A stretch of DNA of 42,679 nt, taken from positions 1-42,679 of the forward strand of contig PWQX01000071.1 of the NCBI GenBank assembly GCA_003556605.1, read 5' to 3'. A model generated the notes under the pieces. It searched no databases. It was not told the DNA's origin and saw only the letters and a program-made list of their open reading frames with translations. This document shows positions 1 through 8,652 of the stretch, one piece after another. Positions within the stretch are counted from its first letter, which is position 1. Each line of letters begins with the position of its first letter. The position numbers were made by a program, and so were the translations under genes. The DNA is from Spirochaetaceae bacterium. Its GTDB lineage: Bacteria; Spirochaetota; Spirochaetia; DSM-27196; SLAA01.

Positions 1-1
1 A

Positions 2-21
2 CGCCGGCATCTTCACCGGCG
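2..21. repeat. Short inverted repeat at window edge, possible aldolase terminator
   Basis: CGCCGG at 2-7 and CCGGCG at 16-21 form a perfect 6-bp stem with an 8-base loop. It lies just downstream of the aldolase stop codon (minus strand), where an intrinsic terminator would be expected. The window ends before any T-tract could be seen, so the call is tentative. Confidence 0.3.
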
Positions 22-39
22 TGAACCGGCCTTCAGTGC

Positions 40-1050
40 TTACTTGTAGAAGGTGGGGAGCGGTTCGCCCTGCTTTTTCCAGTAGGCGATGATCTCATCG
101 GTCTTCCCGGCGCTGTTGAGCATATGGAGCTTGCGTTTGACCATCGTCTTGATCTCGTCGCGGGCGGGTCCCAGATACTTGCGCGGGTCGAACTCTTCAG
201 GCTTGGTTGCATACACTTCCCGGATCTTCGCGGTCATCGCGAGACGCAGATCGGTGTCGATATTAACCTTGCAGACGCCGTAGGTGCGCACGGCGTTCGC
301 TATCTGGTCCTCGGGCACGCCTTTGGCGTTCGGCATGTTACCCCCGTACTTGTTCACGAGATCGATATACTCCTGCGGTACGCTCGAGCTGCCGTGCATT
401 ACCAGCGGCAAACCCGGGCAGGTTTTCATGATGCGCTCAATGCGATCGAACGCGAGCTTCGCTTCTTTGGTAAACTTGTACGCGCCGTGGCTGGTGCCGA
501 TGGCAACCGCCAGGCTGTCGATGCCGCTTTGCTGCCAGAACTCCTTCGCGTGGTCAGGATCGGTCAGAAACTTCTCGATGCTCTTTTCGTACTCTTCGGC
601 ACTCAAGCCGACCACGTCTTCCTCTATGCCGCCGAGCTGCCCGAGTTCGGCCTCCACCACCACGCCGGCGGCATGCGCGAGCTCAACGGTTTCCTTGCTC
701 AGACGAACGTTCTCATCGAATTCGTGGTGTGACCCATCTATCATTACCGAAGTGTAACCGTCGGCAATACAGTCTTTCATCAGCTCGATGGTGTCGCCGT
801 GGTCGCAGTGAATTGCAATCGGTATTTGAGGGTACTCCTCCACGCAGGCATCGATGATCTTCTTCAAGAAGCGGATGTTGGCGTACTTGCGCGCTCCCTT
901 CGAGATCTGGAGGATGCATGGGCTGTTCTCTTCAGCGCAAGCTTCAATGATGCCCTGGGTGATTTCCATGTTATTGACGTTGAATGCTCCGATCCCGAAG
1001 CCGCCTTCATAGGCGAGATCGAACATCGGTCTAGTTGTCATGAGTGGCAT
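40..1050 (-). CDS. fba: Class II fructose-1,6-bisphosphate aldolase
   Basis: Zinc-dependent aldolase of glycolysis and gluconeogenesis that interconverts fructose-1,6-bisphosphate with dihydroxyacetone phosphate and glyceraldehyde-3-phosphate in the cytoplasm. The 336-residue protein shows the family signatures: GAFNVNNME near the N-terminus, AIHCDHG (zinc and catalytic residues), the acidic EAELGQLGG segment, AIGTSHG, LVMHGSSS and KVNIDTDLR. The start is the ATG at 1048-1050 because AGGAG lies 7 bases upstream; reading further upstream adds about 22 residues with no family resemblance. It appears monocistronic, with a long upstream gap and a weak possible promoter around 1132-1160. Confidence 0.95.
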   Translation of the reverse strand: MPLMTTRPMFDLAYEGGFGIGAFNVNNMEITQGIIEACAEENSPCILQISKGARKYANIRFLKKIIDACVEEYPQIPIAIHCDHGDTIELMKDCIADGYTSVMIDGSHHEFDENVRLSKETVELAHAAGVVVEAELGQLGGIEEDVVGLSAEEYEKSIEKFLTDPDHAKEFWQQSGIDSLAVAIGTSHGAYKFTKEAKLAFDRIERIMKTCPGLPLVMHGSSSVPQEYIDLVNKYGGNMPNAKGVPEDQIANAVRTYGVCKVNIDTDLRLAMTAKIREVYATKPEEFDPRKYLGPARDEIKTMVKRKLHMLNSAGKTDEIIAYWKKQGEPLPTFYK

Positions 1051-1396
1051 TGCAGATCTCCTATTTTCTATTTCGAGGTTTACGGTGAACTCTCCGTCGC
1101 CGTCTGAGGGTGCCAATGGACTCCGGAAGACACCTTAGCGTGTTGAGCGCTTAAATGCAAGTCCGCTCGACCGCTCCGCATCTTGCGCCGCACCGTCTTG
1201 GTTATCCCGCGCTGAAACGCGCTGAAGCCTTGAATAGGTTGAGTGTCTCCAATGCATCCAATGCGATGAACCTGTCGCTTGAGGCGCTTGACATTGACTA
1301 CCGGCATGCCGGACCATGGATACGCCTTGCAGCGCAATGCAGGCTGAGTTCGGATGAGGTGCTGCCGAAGCATCTTCGGGGGCCAAGGGGGAGCAA
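1051..1396. other. 346-bp divergent intergenic region
   Basis: No gene is supported here. It separates the aldolase (minus) from the small secreted protein (plus). On the minus strand TTGCAT (1155-1160) and TAAGGT (1132-1137) are 17 bp apart and could be a weak aldolase promoter. On the plus strand there is a tandem TTGACA/TTGACT followed by a perfect palindrome, annotated separately. Confidence 0.6.
1288..1322 (+). promoter_or_regulatory. Candidate promoter with palindromic operator
   Basis: TTGACA (1288-1293) is directly followed by TTGACT (1294-1299). A weak -10 TGGATA (1317-1322) lies 17 bp after the second. The spacer holds the perfect 12-bp palindrome CCGGCATGCCGG (1301-1312), placed where a repressor would block RNA polymerase. 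It would drive the small secreted protein starting at 1397. The -10 is poor, so this is suggestive only. Confidence 0.35.
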
Positions 1397-1903
1397 ATGC
1401 GATCGCGAAGCAGGATTATCGGCGTAGCGTCGGCCATCGTTCTACTGTGTAGTTTCAGCGCATACGCCGAAACACAGTCGTACCCTTACATCTCGTACGA
1501 CATTGGCGCAGGAAGCGGTTACTCGGGTGAAGGCGCCTTCATTGAAGCGCAGATTGGGTTGAACACGCACTTCAATCGGTGGATTACCTGGAGAAACTCC
1601 GGGTTTTACCGTAACCAGCCCGATAGAGACGACTTCTTCGGGCTCGACACCTCGCTGCTCGCCGGCGACCGCATACGCCCAACGCAACGAACGCAGCTGT
1701 TGTACCAGGCAGGCGGCGGGGATCGCTTCACGAGCATTCAGGAGCACGCTCCCTTCGCCGAAGCTGGGCTGAGTTTCCAAACAGGCGGGCTTCGTCTCGG
1801 CGCCAACGCGAAGTATTTGTTTTACGAGCTGGTCGGTGACGCCCGTGATAACGAGCTTGTGTTCGGCATTAGCGTTTCCGGACGTATGGCCGGACGCCTA
1901 TGA
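1397..1903 (+). CDS. Small exported beta-barrel-like protein, unknown function
   Basis: I do not recognise a named family. The 168-residue product begins with a clear signal peptide: basic MRSRSR, a hydrophobic stretch, and a probable cleavage after AYA at about residue 24. The mature part is rich in Gly, aromatic residues and alternating polar/hydrophobic strands (for example ISYDIGAGSGY and LGANAKYLFYEL), which fits an outer-membrane or periplasmic beta-barrel of roughly eight strands. GGGGGAG sits 3 bases before the ATG. Its TGA overlaps the ATG of the next gene (ATGA), so the two are probably translationally coupled. Outer-membrane location is inferred from composition alone. Confidence 0.7.
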   Translation: MRSRSRIIGVASAIVLLCSFSAYAETQSYPYISYDIGAGSGYSGEGAFIEAQIGLNTHFNRWITWRNSGFYRNQPDRDDFFGLDTSLLAGDRIRPTQRTQLLYQAGGGDRFTSIQEHAPFAEAGLSFQTGGLRLGANAKYLFYELVGDARDNELVFGISVSGRMAGRL

Positions 1904-2599
1904 GCGTGACGCACCGGCAGTTGCGAGAGAAGCTGTTCGAACGTCGCGGCTTCATCTGCGATATGGACGGTGTGTTGTACCACGGCAATCAGTTATTGCC
2001 CGGAGCAAGCGAGTTCGTCGATTGGCTGAAACGGGAAGGAAAAGAGTATCTCTTCCTGACCAACTCAAGCGAGCGGTCCCCGCGTGAACTGCAACAGAAG
2101 CTCAGGAGGCTCGGCATTGAAGTACCTCCCGAGCGCTTCTATACCAGCGCCCTGGCAACCGCAGCGTTTCTTGCAGTGCAAAGTCCCGGCGGCTCGGTGT
2201 ATGTTGTCGGCGAAAGCGGTCAGCCTAGTTCGCTCCGGGTCTCGCCTAATCGGTACGAACCCTGACCTTACCGGACCAACCGAGGCGGGTATTGCACCCG
2301 CATGCGGTGCGCTGGTTGCGCCGATAGAGCTCGCTACCCACAAGAAAGCGTATTTCCTCGGCAAGCCCAACCCGCTTATGATGCGCAGCGCCCTGAAGCG
2401 GCTCGGATGCCGGCGCGAAGAGAGCTTCATCATCGGCGATCGTATGGACACCGATATCATCGCAGGTCTCGAATCGGAGATCGAAAGCATTCTGCTGCTC
2501 AGTGGAGTCACCCGAAAAGAGGATCTTTCAACGTTTCCGTACCGCCCGAGCTATGTACTCGACGGAATCGGGGATATTCCGGCGATTGTCGCTTCATGA
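1900..2599 (+). pseudogene. NagD-like HAD phosphatase broken by an internal deletion and frameshift
   Basis: The N-terminal part has the HAD nucleophile motif DMDGV (D21, D23) and LFLTNSS, then VVGESG near 2215, after which the frame ends at 2265. The C-terminal part continues in the +2 frame from about 2215 with KAVSLVRSG, IGTNPDLTGPTEAG, GKPNPLMM and the metal-binding IGDRMDTD, ending at 2599. Compared with E. coli NagD (recalled), about 35 residues between the VVGE segment and the KAAYFV-like helix are missing, and the join is out of frame. The sequence GCGAAAGCGG at the join reads sensibly in both frames, which suggests deletion between short repeats. It is coupled to the upstream gene by an ATGA overlap. 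It could also be an assembly error. Confidence 0.8.
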
Positions 2600-2614
2600 A
2601 GCGGGCTACCCGTC

Positions 2615-3871
2615 CTACGGTATTACTGCCTTGCGAGCTTCTTCGGCAATTACCCGGATTCCACGGCGGACGTCTTCGTCAGGCATGCCGTAATTGATGC
2701 GAATGCACTGGTCGCGGTGCGGCCAGTCCTCCTCAAGCCCGAAAAAGAAATACCGTCCCGGCACTACAATTGTGTTGCGCGCTTTGCAGCGTTCGTACAG
2801 CTCCATGGTGGTGATCGAGATGTTACGAAACCACACCCATAAGAACAACGAGCCTTCGCTGAGGTGTACGGCGTAGGCGAGGTCGTCACCGAACTCATCG
2901 TCGATGCATTGCAGCGCACGCGCACTCTTGGATTCGTAAAACGGCCGCACGATCTCTGAGCTGATGCGAAGTATCTCGCCGGATTCGATCAGCGGGGTCA
3001 CGAGTTGTTGGCCGACGCCGGCGTTCGCCAGACTCAGAATAGCGTTACACGAGCACAGCGCCGCGATGATTTCCTCGCGAGCAACGATGATTCCAGTGCG
3101 AACCGAGGGTAGTCCGATCTTAGAGAGGCTCATCGCGAGGATAATGTTTTCGTTCCAGATTGGTGTCGCCGGTGCGAAGATCATACCGGGAAACGGTACA
3201 CCGTAGGCGTTGTCGAGGATCAGCGGCACATCGTGCTCGCGGGCAATCTCGTCTAAATGATAGACCTCCTCGTCGGTCAGTACGTTTCCGGTTGGATTGG
3301 TCGGGCGTGAAACGCAGATCGCCGCGAGATCTTCGCCAAGCTGGAGCTCGGCGAAATCCACACGGTACTTGAAGCGGTGTTCGCCGATGAGCTCAATCCG
3401 CGGCTGGGCAGAGACAAAGTCTTCGGCATCGAGCGTTTGATCGGCGTATCCTATATATTCCGGAACGATCGGCAACAGTATTCGACGCCGTGAACCGTCG
3501 TTCTGCCGACCGCCGAGCATATTGAACAGCATGAAAAACGAGGTCTGGCTGCCGTTCGTCACCGCAATATTGCCGGGACCGATGTCCCATCCGTACTCAC
3601 GACGAAACAGCTCCGCGAGGGCGTTGATAAACGCCGGATTCCCCTGAGGTGGGTCATAGTTCGAAACCATTTGCTCAAACCGATCGTCCTCGCTGAGAAT
3701 CCGTTCCATCTGCTCTCGCCACAGCTTGGCGACCTCGGAAATGCGGGCGGGGTTACCGCCGCCGAGCATGTATTTCTTCTCGCTGCCGGTTAAGGCGCGG
3801 CCGAGATCGTCCATGAGCGCGAGAATGCCGCTCCGCGCCGTAAACTTCTGTCCAAAGGCTGATAGTCGCAT
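2615..3871 (-). CDS. avtA: Valine--pyruvate aminotransferase
   Basis: PLP-dependent class I/II aminotransferase exchanging amino groups between valine (or 2-oxoisovalerate) and alanine/pyruvate. The 418-residue protein matches AvtA along its length: MLGGGNPA near the start, SNYDPPQGNP, the TNGSQTSFF segment, SRPTNPTGNVLTDEE, LDNAYGVPFPG and AMSLSKIGLPSVRTG with the PLP-binding lysine (SLSK). The ATG at 3869-3871 is chosen because the upstream 20 codons are unlike the family. There is no Shine-Dalgarno site; an extended -10 (TGCTACAAT) ends 7 bases before the ATG. It is convergent with the phosphatase remnant, 15 bp away. Confidence 0.92.
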   Translation of the reverse strand: MRLSAFGQKFTARSGILALMDDLGRALTGSEKKYMLGGGNPARISEVAKLWREQMERILSEDDRFEQMVSNYDPPQGNPAFINALAELFRREYGWDIGPGNIAVTNGSQTSFFMLFNMLGGRQNDGSRRRILLPIVPEYIGYADQTLDAEDFVSAQPRIELIGEHRFKYRVDFAELQLGEDLAAICVSRPTNPTGNVLTDEEVYHLDEIAREHDVPLILDNAYGVPFPGMIFAPATPIWNENIILAMSLSKIGLPSVRTGIIVAREEIIAALCSCNAILSLANAGVGQQLVTPLIESGEILRISSEIVRPFYESKSARALQCIDDEFGDDLAYAVHLSEGSLFLWVWFRNISITTMELYERCKARNTIVVPGRYFFFGLEEDWPHRDQCIRINYGMPDEDVRRGIRVIAEEARKAVIP

Positions 3872-3878
3872 GCCGTGA

Positions 3879-3887
3879 ATTGTAGCA
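3879..3887 (-). promoter_or_regulatory. Extended -10 of avtA, leaderless start
   Basis: On the minus strand TGCTACAAT is an extended -10 (TGn plus TACAAT). Only 7 bases separate it from the avtA ATG, so transcription should begin at or next to the start codon. No ribosome-binding site is present. Confidence 0.55.
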
Positions 3888-3988
3888 CACCGCGGCGGTC
3901 GGTGACATCGGTTGAACGGCGTGATGAGCACAGGGGGGCGTAACCGGGGATGGCGGGCTTATCGCACGCGGAGGCAGCATGGTGTACG

Positions 3989-4309
3989 TTATAGCAGCGC
4001 GGTGAGTGTCAGCACCGCCGCGAGACCCACCGCGACGGTGAGCGCCACGTTACGAGTCTTCCAGGCAACGACGGCGGTGATGAGGCCGGCGAGCAGATAG
4101 TGATTTTCTAGACTCAGATCTACCGCGCCGTCACGCACTAGCAGCGAGGGAACGACCAGCGCCGTCAACACGCCGACCGGCACGTACTTCACCGTGCGGC
4201 GCAGCCATCCCGGCATGCCGGTTACGCGCAACACGGCGAAGGCGCCCACGCGGGTTGCGTAGGTAATCAGCCCCATCGCCAGAATAATCAGCACCAGTTC
4301 AGCGCGCAT
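3989..4309 (-). CDS. azlD: AzlD-family branched-chain amino acid exporter subunit
   Basis: Small integral membrane partner of AzlC in exporting branched-chain amino acids or their analogues. The 106-residue protein has about four hydrophobic segments, with the family signature LITYATRVGAFAVLR after the first and VPVGVLTALVVPSLL in the middle. Its ATG (4307-4309) overlaps the end of azlC by 11 bp, the usual azlCD arrangement. Substrate is inferred from the family only; the nearby valine-pyruvate aminotransferase is consistent with branched-chain metabolism. Confidence 0.85.
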   Translation of the reverse strand: MRAELVLIILAMGLITYATRVGAFAVLRVTGMPGWLRRTVKYVPVGVLTALVVPSLLVRDGAVDLSLENHYLLAGLITAVVAWKTRNVALTVAVGLAAVLTLTALL

Positions 4310-5063
4310 CAGTGGGTTTCTCCGTGTAGGTTTCGATTAGGGCGCCGCTCACGGCGGCGGCGACACCGGCAATAGCGATATACCAGTGGCCGTCGAAGTA
4401 CACTGCGCCGATAACGGCTGCTACCGCAGCGACCACCGCCGCTATACGGCCGGTGCGGGTCTTGAGAAACGGCACAACCAGCACCATGAAGGTCGCCGGC
4501 ATCACGAAATCTATCGGCAGGGCGAATGGATCATCGATCAGTCCACCGAGCACAATGCCGATCGCGGTGACCGCGAACCACCCGCAGTAGAACAGCAGCC
4601 CCACCGCCAGATAGTACCGGAAGCTGAACCCCTTGGTTTCCGCCCGGCTTATGGTCAGCGCAAAGCTCTCGTCGATCATGAAGAACGCGATTACCGCTTG
4701 ACGCGTCAGCCCAAAGCCTGCCACTCGCGGAGCAAGCGTGGCACCCATAAGGATGTGGCGCAGATTGACCAAGAGCGTCGCCACCATCAGCACCCCCGCG
4801 GCGGTTACCCCTTCGTTGAGAATACTCACAGCGATCATCTGCGAGGCGCCCGCAAAGACGGTGGCCGACATCAACAGCAATTCCCCGGCGCTGAGCCCGG
4901 CACTGCGTCCCACTATCGCGTAGGCCAGTCCGAACGGCACGATGCCGAGCATGATCGGCAGCACCGCCTGGGCGGCCTCTTTGAAAGCAGACACGAGAGC
5001 GAGGTCGGTGATGTGGCCGCTGTTGCCGGCTGCGTTGTTCGGCGCGGTGCGGGTAATGCTCAT
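4299..5063 (-). CDS. azlC: AzlC-family amino acid exporter subunit
   Basis: Large subunit of the AzlCD exporter, 254 residues, with several membrane spans. Family signatures visible are PIMLGIVPFGLAYAIVG, ATVFAGASQMIAVSIL, NLRHILMGATLAP and FFMIDESFALT. The ATG at 5061-5063 is preferred: the open frame extends upstream only to a TTG and the additional residues are charged and not family-like. No strong Shine-Dalgarno sequence is visible. It is first in the azlC-azlD pair; the 216-bp gap upstream divides it from the divergent methylase. Confidence 0.87.
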   Translation of the reverse strand: MSITRTAPNNAAGNSGHITDLALVSAFKEAAQAVLPIMLGIVPFGLAYAIVGRSAGLSAGELLLMSATVFAGASQMIAVSILNEGVTAAGVLMVATLLVNLRHILMGATLAPRVAGFGLTRQAVIAFFMIDESFALTISRAETKGFSFRYYLAVGLLFYCGWFAVTAIGIVLGGLIDDPFALPIDFVMPATFMVLVVPFLKTRTGRIAAVVAAVAAVIGAVYFDGHWYIAIAGVAAAVSGALIETYTEKPTDAR

Positions 5064-5279
5064 TGATAACGCTACACAAGACACAAGAACGGACTGTCCG
5101 AACCGGGGTGCTTGAATGCGAGAATAATGCCCGATTCGCCGGATGAAATCAATACGGAAATCGACAAACAAGCCGGTTGAAAGGTGCTGATAGACGAAAC
5201 GGTGTAGAACCGATAGACGCTCAACGACCGTTCACGCTATGGTGCGCGCACAGGTTCCCAATACTTACGGATAATTGTC

Positions 5280-6428
5280 ATGAGCCAAAACGACTTGTTC
5301 GGTGAGCTGTTGTACGATGGGGCTGCGGGTTACGAAAACCCCGGTTATCTGAGTGAGCAACTCATTACCTATCTCGGCAATAAGCGACTGCTCTTGCCGC
5401 TGATTTCGCAAGCTGTGGATCGCGCCCGCAAACGGTTGGGGCGCAGCTCCTTGGCAATCGCCGACCTGTTCTCGGGGTCCGGGGTCGTGGCGCGGCTGTT
5501 CAAGCGCTACGCGGACCGCCTGGTCGCCAACGATTTAGAACCGTATGCCGAGGTCATTAACCGCTGCTACCTGCAGAATATCAGCGAGCTTGACCTCGGT
5601 GAGCTGACGGCGGCGTACGAACGGCTACGCGCGCGCTTGAGCGGCGAGCTATATCGCGACGGAGTCATTGCCCGCCACTACGCGCCGCGCGACGATAAGG
5701 TGATTCGGCCCGGAGAGCGGGTGTTCTACACCACGCGCAACGCCCGCTACCTCGATACCGCGCGCCGGTTGATAGGTGAGCTGCCCGCCAGGTTGCAGCC
5801 GCTGTTGTTAGGACCGCTACTGTCGGAGGCTTCGGTACACGCAAACACCGCCGGCGTGTTCAAGGGTTTCTACAAGAACTCGGCAACCGGTGTCGGCCAG
5901 TTCGGTGGCCGTAATCGTGATGCGCTTACACGGATTATCGGTGAGATTGAGCTCAGGTTTCCGGTTTTCAGCCGCTACGAACAAGAGGTGGCTGTGTACT
6001 GCGAAGATGCCAACACACTGGTCCGGCGTCTCGATGAGCTCGATCTTGCCTACATAGACCCGCCGTACAACCAGCACCCCTATGGTTCAAACTACTTCAT
6101 GCTGAACCTACTCACCAATTATCGCGAGCCCGGGCAAATCAGCCGGGTATCCGGGATTCCCACTAACTGGCGGCGCTCAGCCTACAATGTGCGCCGGCGT
6201 GCTGTCGAGACCTTAGGGGAGCTGATTGAGAATACTCCCGCGAAAACGGTGTTGGTATCGTTCAACTCCGAGGGGTTTGTCAGCTATGACCATCTACGGC
6301 AGCTCTTGTCGCACCGCGGCGCGCTCACGGTTTTTCAGCAGCCGTACAACGCCTTTCGCGGCAGCCGTAATCTCCGCGGCCGTCCGCTGCACGTGACCGA
6401 GTATATGTTCTATCTCGAGCGTGCCTGA
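5280..6428 (+). CDS. D12-class DNA adenine N6-methyltransferase, orphan
   Basis: Transfers a methyl group from S-adenosylmethionine to adenine N6 in DNA. The 382-residue protein has the SAM-binding motif ADLFSGSGVVARLF (about residues 61-74) and the catalytic DPPYNQHPYGSNYF motif (DPPY) near residue 260, with the order typical of the D12 (Dam/FokI-like) class. The adjacent genes are an AzlCD exporter and GlgX, and no restriction endonuclease is seen, so it is probably a solitary methylase or a remnant of a restriction system. Recognition sequence cannot be told. No Shine-Dalgarno is present; GATAAT lies 4 bases before the ATG. Confidence 0.88.
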   Translation: MSQNDLFGELLYDGAAGYENPGYLSEQLITYLGNKRLLLPLISQAVDRARKRLGRSSLAIADLFSGSGVVARLFKRYADRLVANDLEPYAEVINRCYLQNISELDLGELTAAYERLRARLSGELYRDGVIARHYAPRDDKVIRPGERVFYTTRNARYLDTARRLIGELPARLQPLLLGPLLSEASVHANTAGVFKGFYKNSATGVGQFGGRNRDALTRIIGEIELRFPVFSRYEQEVAVYCEDANTLVRRLDELDLAYIDPPYNQHPYGSNYFMLNLLTNYREPGQISRVSGIPTNWRRSAYNVRRRAVETLGELIENTPAKTVLVSFNSEGFVSYDHLRQLLSHRGALTVFQQPYNAFRGSRNLRGRPLHVTEYMFYLERA

Positions 6429-6506
6429 GATGGAACGCCCCCACAGGGCCGATCCCGCAGCTTTCTCCGGGCGTGTGGTGCGCTTGGCAACGCCGGGAGG
6501 CCGCCT

Positions 6507-8615
6507 CTAATCCAGGCGCTGCAGCAGTTGCATCGAGCGGCCAACCAAGGCAATCGGCGTTCGCGCCGCGATCGGCTCCGAATCCTCTTCAATGAAGCTG
6601 GCGGCAGCGGTGTCGAGAATCAGCTGCCAGCGCTTCGCCCAGCGCTTGGCCGGCAGTGTGAACTCAATTCCCTCCCAGTAGGCGTTCAACAGCAGCAGGA
6701 AGGTAGGGTCGGTCATACGTTGGCGAAAGAGGTCGGTACCGGGAAGCTGCTGGCCGTTGAGATAAACGCCGATTACCTTGGCGAAGCCCTCGTTCCAGTG
6801 CTTTTCGGCCATCGGTTTTCCTTTTGGGGTGAACCAGGCGATGTCCTGCAATCCCTTGCCGTGGATCGGGCGTCCTTGGAACCAGCGTCTGCGGCGGAAC
6901 ACCGGGTGCGCCGTACGAAATGCAATCAACTGTGAGGTGAAGGCCAACAACTCCTCATCGATGTTATTCCAGTGGTACCACGAGGTCTCATTGTCCTGAC
7001 AATAGGTGTTATTATTGCCGTTCTGCGTGCGCCCGATCTCATCACCGCCCAGGAGCATTGGAATGCCCTGCGACAAGAACAGCGTAGTGAGGAAGTTGCG
7101 CTTCTGGCGTGCCCGCAGCGCAAGTACCTCGGGATCGCCGGTAGGCCCTTCCACCCCGCAGTTCCAGGACCGGTTGTGGCTTTCGCCGTCTTGGTTGTCT
7201 TCGCCGTTCGCCTCGTTGTGTTTCTCGTTGTACGAGACTAAGTCGTGCAGCGTGAACCCGTCGTGGGCCGTGATGAAGTTGACGCTCGCGTACGGGCGAC
7301 GGCTGCTGCTCTCGTACAGGTCGGAGCTTCCCGTGAAGCGCGTGGCGAACTCTCCCAAGGTCTGGTCTTCGCCGCGCCAGTAGTCGCGTACGGTGTCGCG
7401 GTACTTCCCGTTCCACTCGGCCCAGCCGGGCGGGAAGTTGCCCACTTGGTAGCCGCCTTCGCCCACATCCCAGGGCTCGGCGATGAGCTTAACCTGCCGA
7501 ATCACCGGATCCTGGTGGATGATGTCGAAGAAAGCTGAGAGGCGGTCCACGTCGTGCAATTCCCGCGCGAGCGTTGATGCCAGATCGAAGCGAAAGCCGT
7601 CAACGTGCATCTCTTCGATCCAGTAGCGCAGTGAATCCATGATGAGCTGAAGCACGTGCGGGTGGCGCATATTGAGACTGTTTCCGGTGCCGGTGTAATC
7701 CATGTAGTAACGGGGATCGTCAGCAATCAGTCTGTAGTACGCCGCGTTATCGAGACCCCTGAACGACAGCACCGGTCCGAGATGATTGCCCTCCGCCGTG
7801 TGGTTGTACACCACATCGAGTATGACTTCGATCCCGGCCTGGTGCAGCGCCTTCACCATGTTCTTGAACTCCGCAACCTGGGCGCCCGGCCGTTTGTCGG
7901 CGGCGTACTCATTGTGTGGGGCGAAGAAACCGATGCTGTTGTACCCCCAGTAGTTTCGCAGCCCGCGTTCAACGAGGTGGGCATCGTGAACAAACTGGTG
8001 TACCGGCATCAGCTCCACGGCATTTACGCCCAGTTTCTTGAAATGCTCGATGCACGCCGGATGCGACAACCCCGCGTAGGTACCGCGCAGCTCCGACTCG
8101 ATTCCGGGATGCTGTATAGTCAATCCTTTGACGTGAGTCTCGTAGATTACGAGCTCGTTGTCCGGGATGTTCAAGCGGCGATCCCCGCCCCAGTCGAAGT
8201 GCGGTTGAGTGATGACCGCACGCGGCATATACGGCCCGCTGTCGAGGTTGTTCGGCTCGCCTTCGGGGTCGGCAAAGTGATACGGAAACACCGCCTCATC
8301 CCAGTCGACCGAGCCGTGTATCGCGCGCGCATAGGGGTCTAACAAGAGCTTGTTGCCGTTGCAGCGCAGCCCTTGGTGCGGCGCCCACGGACCGTGTGCG
8401 CGAAACCCATAGCGTTGCCCGGGCTCAAGATCGGGAAAATACCCGTGCATGCAGTTACCTGTCTCTTCGGGCAGCGTCACGCGTTGTTCGCCGCCTTCGT
8501 CGTCGAACAAACACAACTCAATTGCTTCAGCGGCCTCGGAGAATACCGAGACATTGACTCCGGCTCCATCATACCGTACTCCAAGAGGATACGACTTTCC
8601 TGCCCATACTCGCAT
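6507..8615 (-). CDS. glgX: Glycogen debranching enzyme GlgX (isoamylase-type, GH13)
   Basis: Hydrolyses alpha-1,6 branch points of glycogen or limit dextrins in the cytoplasm. The 702-residue protein starts with a CBM48-like domain (about 1-130), followed by the GH13 barrel: DVVYNHTAEG (about 267-276), DGFRFDLAS with nucleophile D344, LIAEPWD with acid/base E380, and TAHDGFTLHDLVSYNEKHN with the third catalytic Asp. The later GESHNRSWNCG segment is typical of GlgX. AAAGGAAAG lies just before the ATG. No other glycogen gene is in the window, so the gene stands alone here. Confidence 0.96.
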   Translation of the reverse strand: MRVWAGKSYPLGVRYDGAGVNVSVFSEAAEAIELCLFDDEGGEQRVTLPEETGNCMHGYFPDLEPGQRYGFRAHGPWAPHQGLRCNGNKLLLDPYARAIHGSVDWDEAVFPYHFADPEGEPNNLDSGPYMPRAVITQPHFDWGGDRRLNIPDNELVIYETHVKGLTIQHPGIESELRGTYAGLSHPACIEHFKKLGVNAVELMPVHQFVHDAHLVERGLRNYWGYNSIGFFAPHNEYAADKRPGAQVAEFKNMVKALHQAGIEVILDVVYNHTAEGNHLGPVLSFRGLDNAAYYRLIADDPRYYMDYTGTGNSLNMRHPHVLQLIMDSLRYWIEEMHVDGFRFDLASTLARELHDVDRLSAFFDIIHQDPVIRQVKLIAEPWDVGEGGYQVGNFPPGWAEWNGKYRDTVRDYWRGEDQTLGEFATRFTGSSDLYESSSRRPYASVNFITAHDGFTLHDLVSYNEKHNEANGEDNQDGESHNRSWNCGVEGPTGDPEVLALRARQKRNFLTTLFLSQGIPMLLGGDEIGRTQNGNNNTYCQDNETSWYHWNNIDEELLAFTSQLIAFRTAHPVFRRRRWFQGRPIHGKGLQDIAWFTPKGKPMAEKHWNEGFAKVIGVYLNGQQLPGTDLFRQRMTDPTFLLLLNAYWEGIEFTLPAKRWAKRWQLILDTAAASFIEEDSEPIAARTPIALVGRSMQLLQRLD

Positions 8616-8652
8616 GGCTTTCCTTTCGTCTGTGCGCCATTCTCAGCCGGCG

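Noticed and set aside
1051-1396. Riboswitch upstream of the aldolase
   Set aside because: I could not find a recognisable conserved core or terminator/antiterminator arrangement.
1900-2599. Programmed frameshift in the NagD-like gene
   Set aside because: About 35 conserved residues are absent at the shift, and there is no slippery sequence; a deletion explains it better.
4386-5066. Long plus-strand open frame opposite azlC
   Set aside because: Composition is His/Arg/Gln-rich and typical of an antisense shadow of a membrane protein gene; azlC is clearly real.
5280-6428. Restriction-modification system
   Set aside because: Neighbouring genes are an amino acid exporter and GlgX; no endonuclease-like gene is present.
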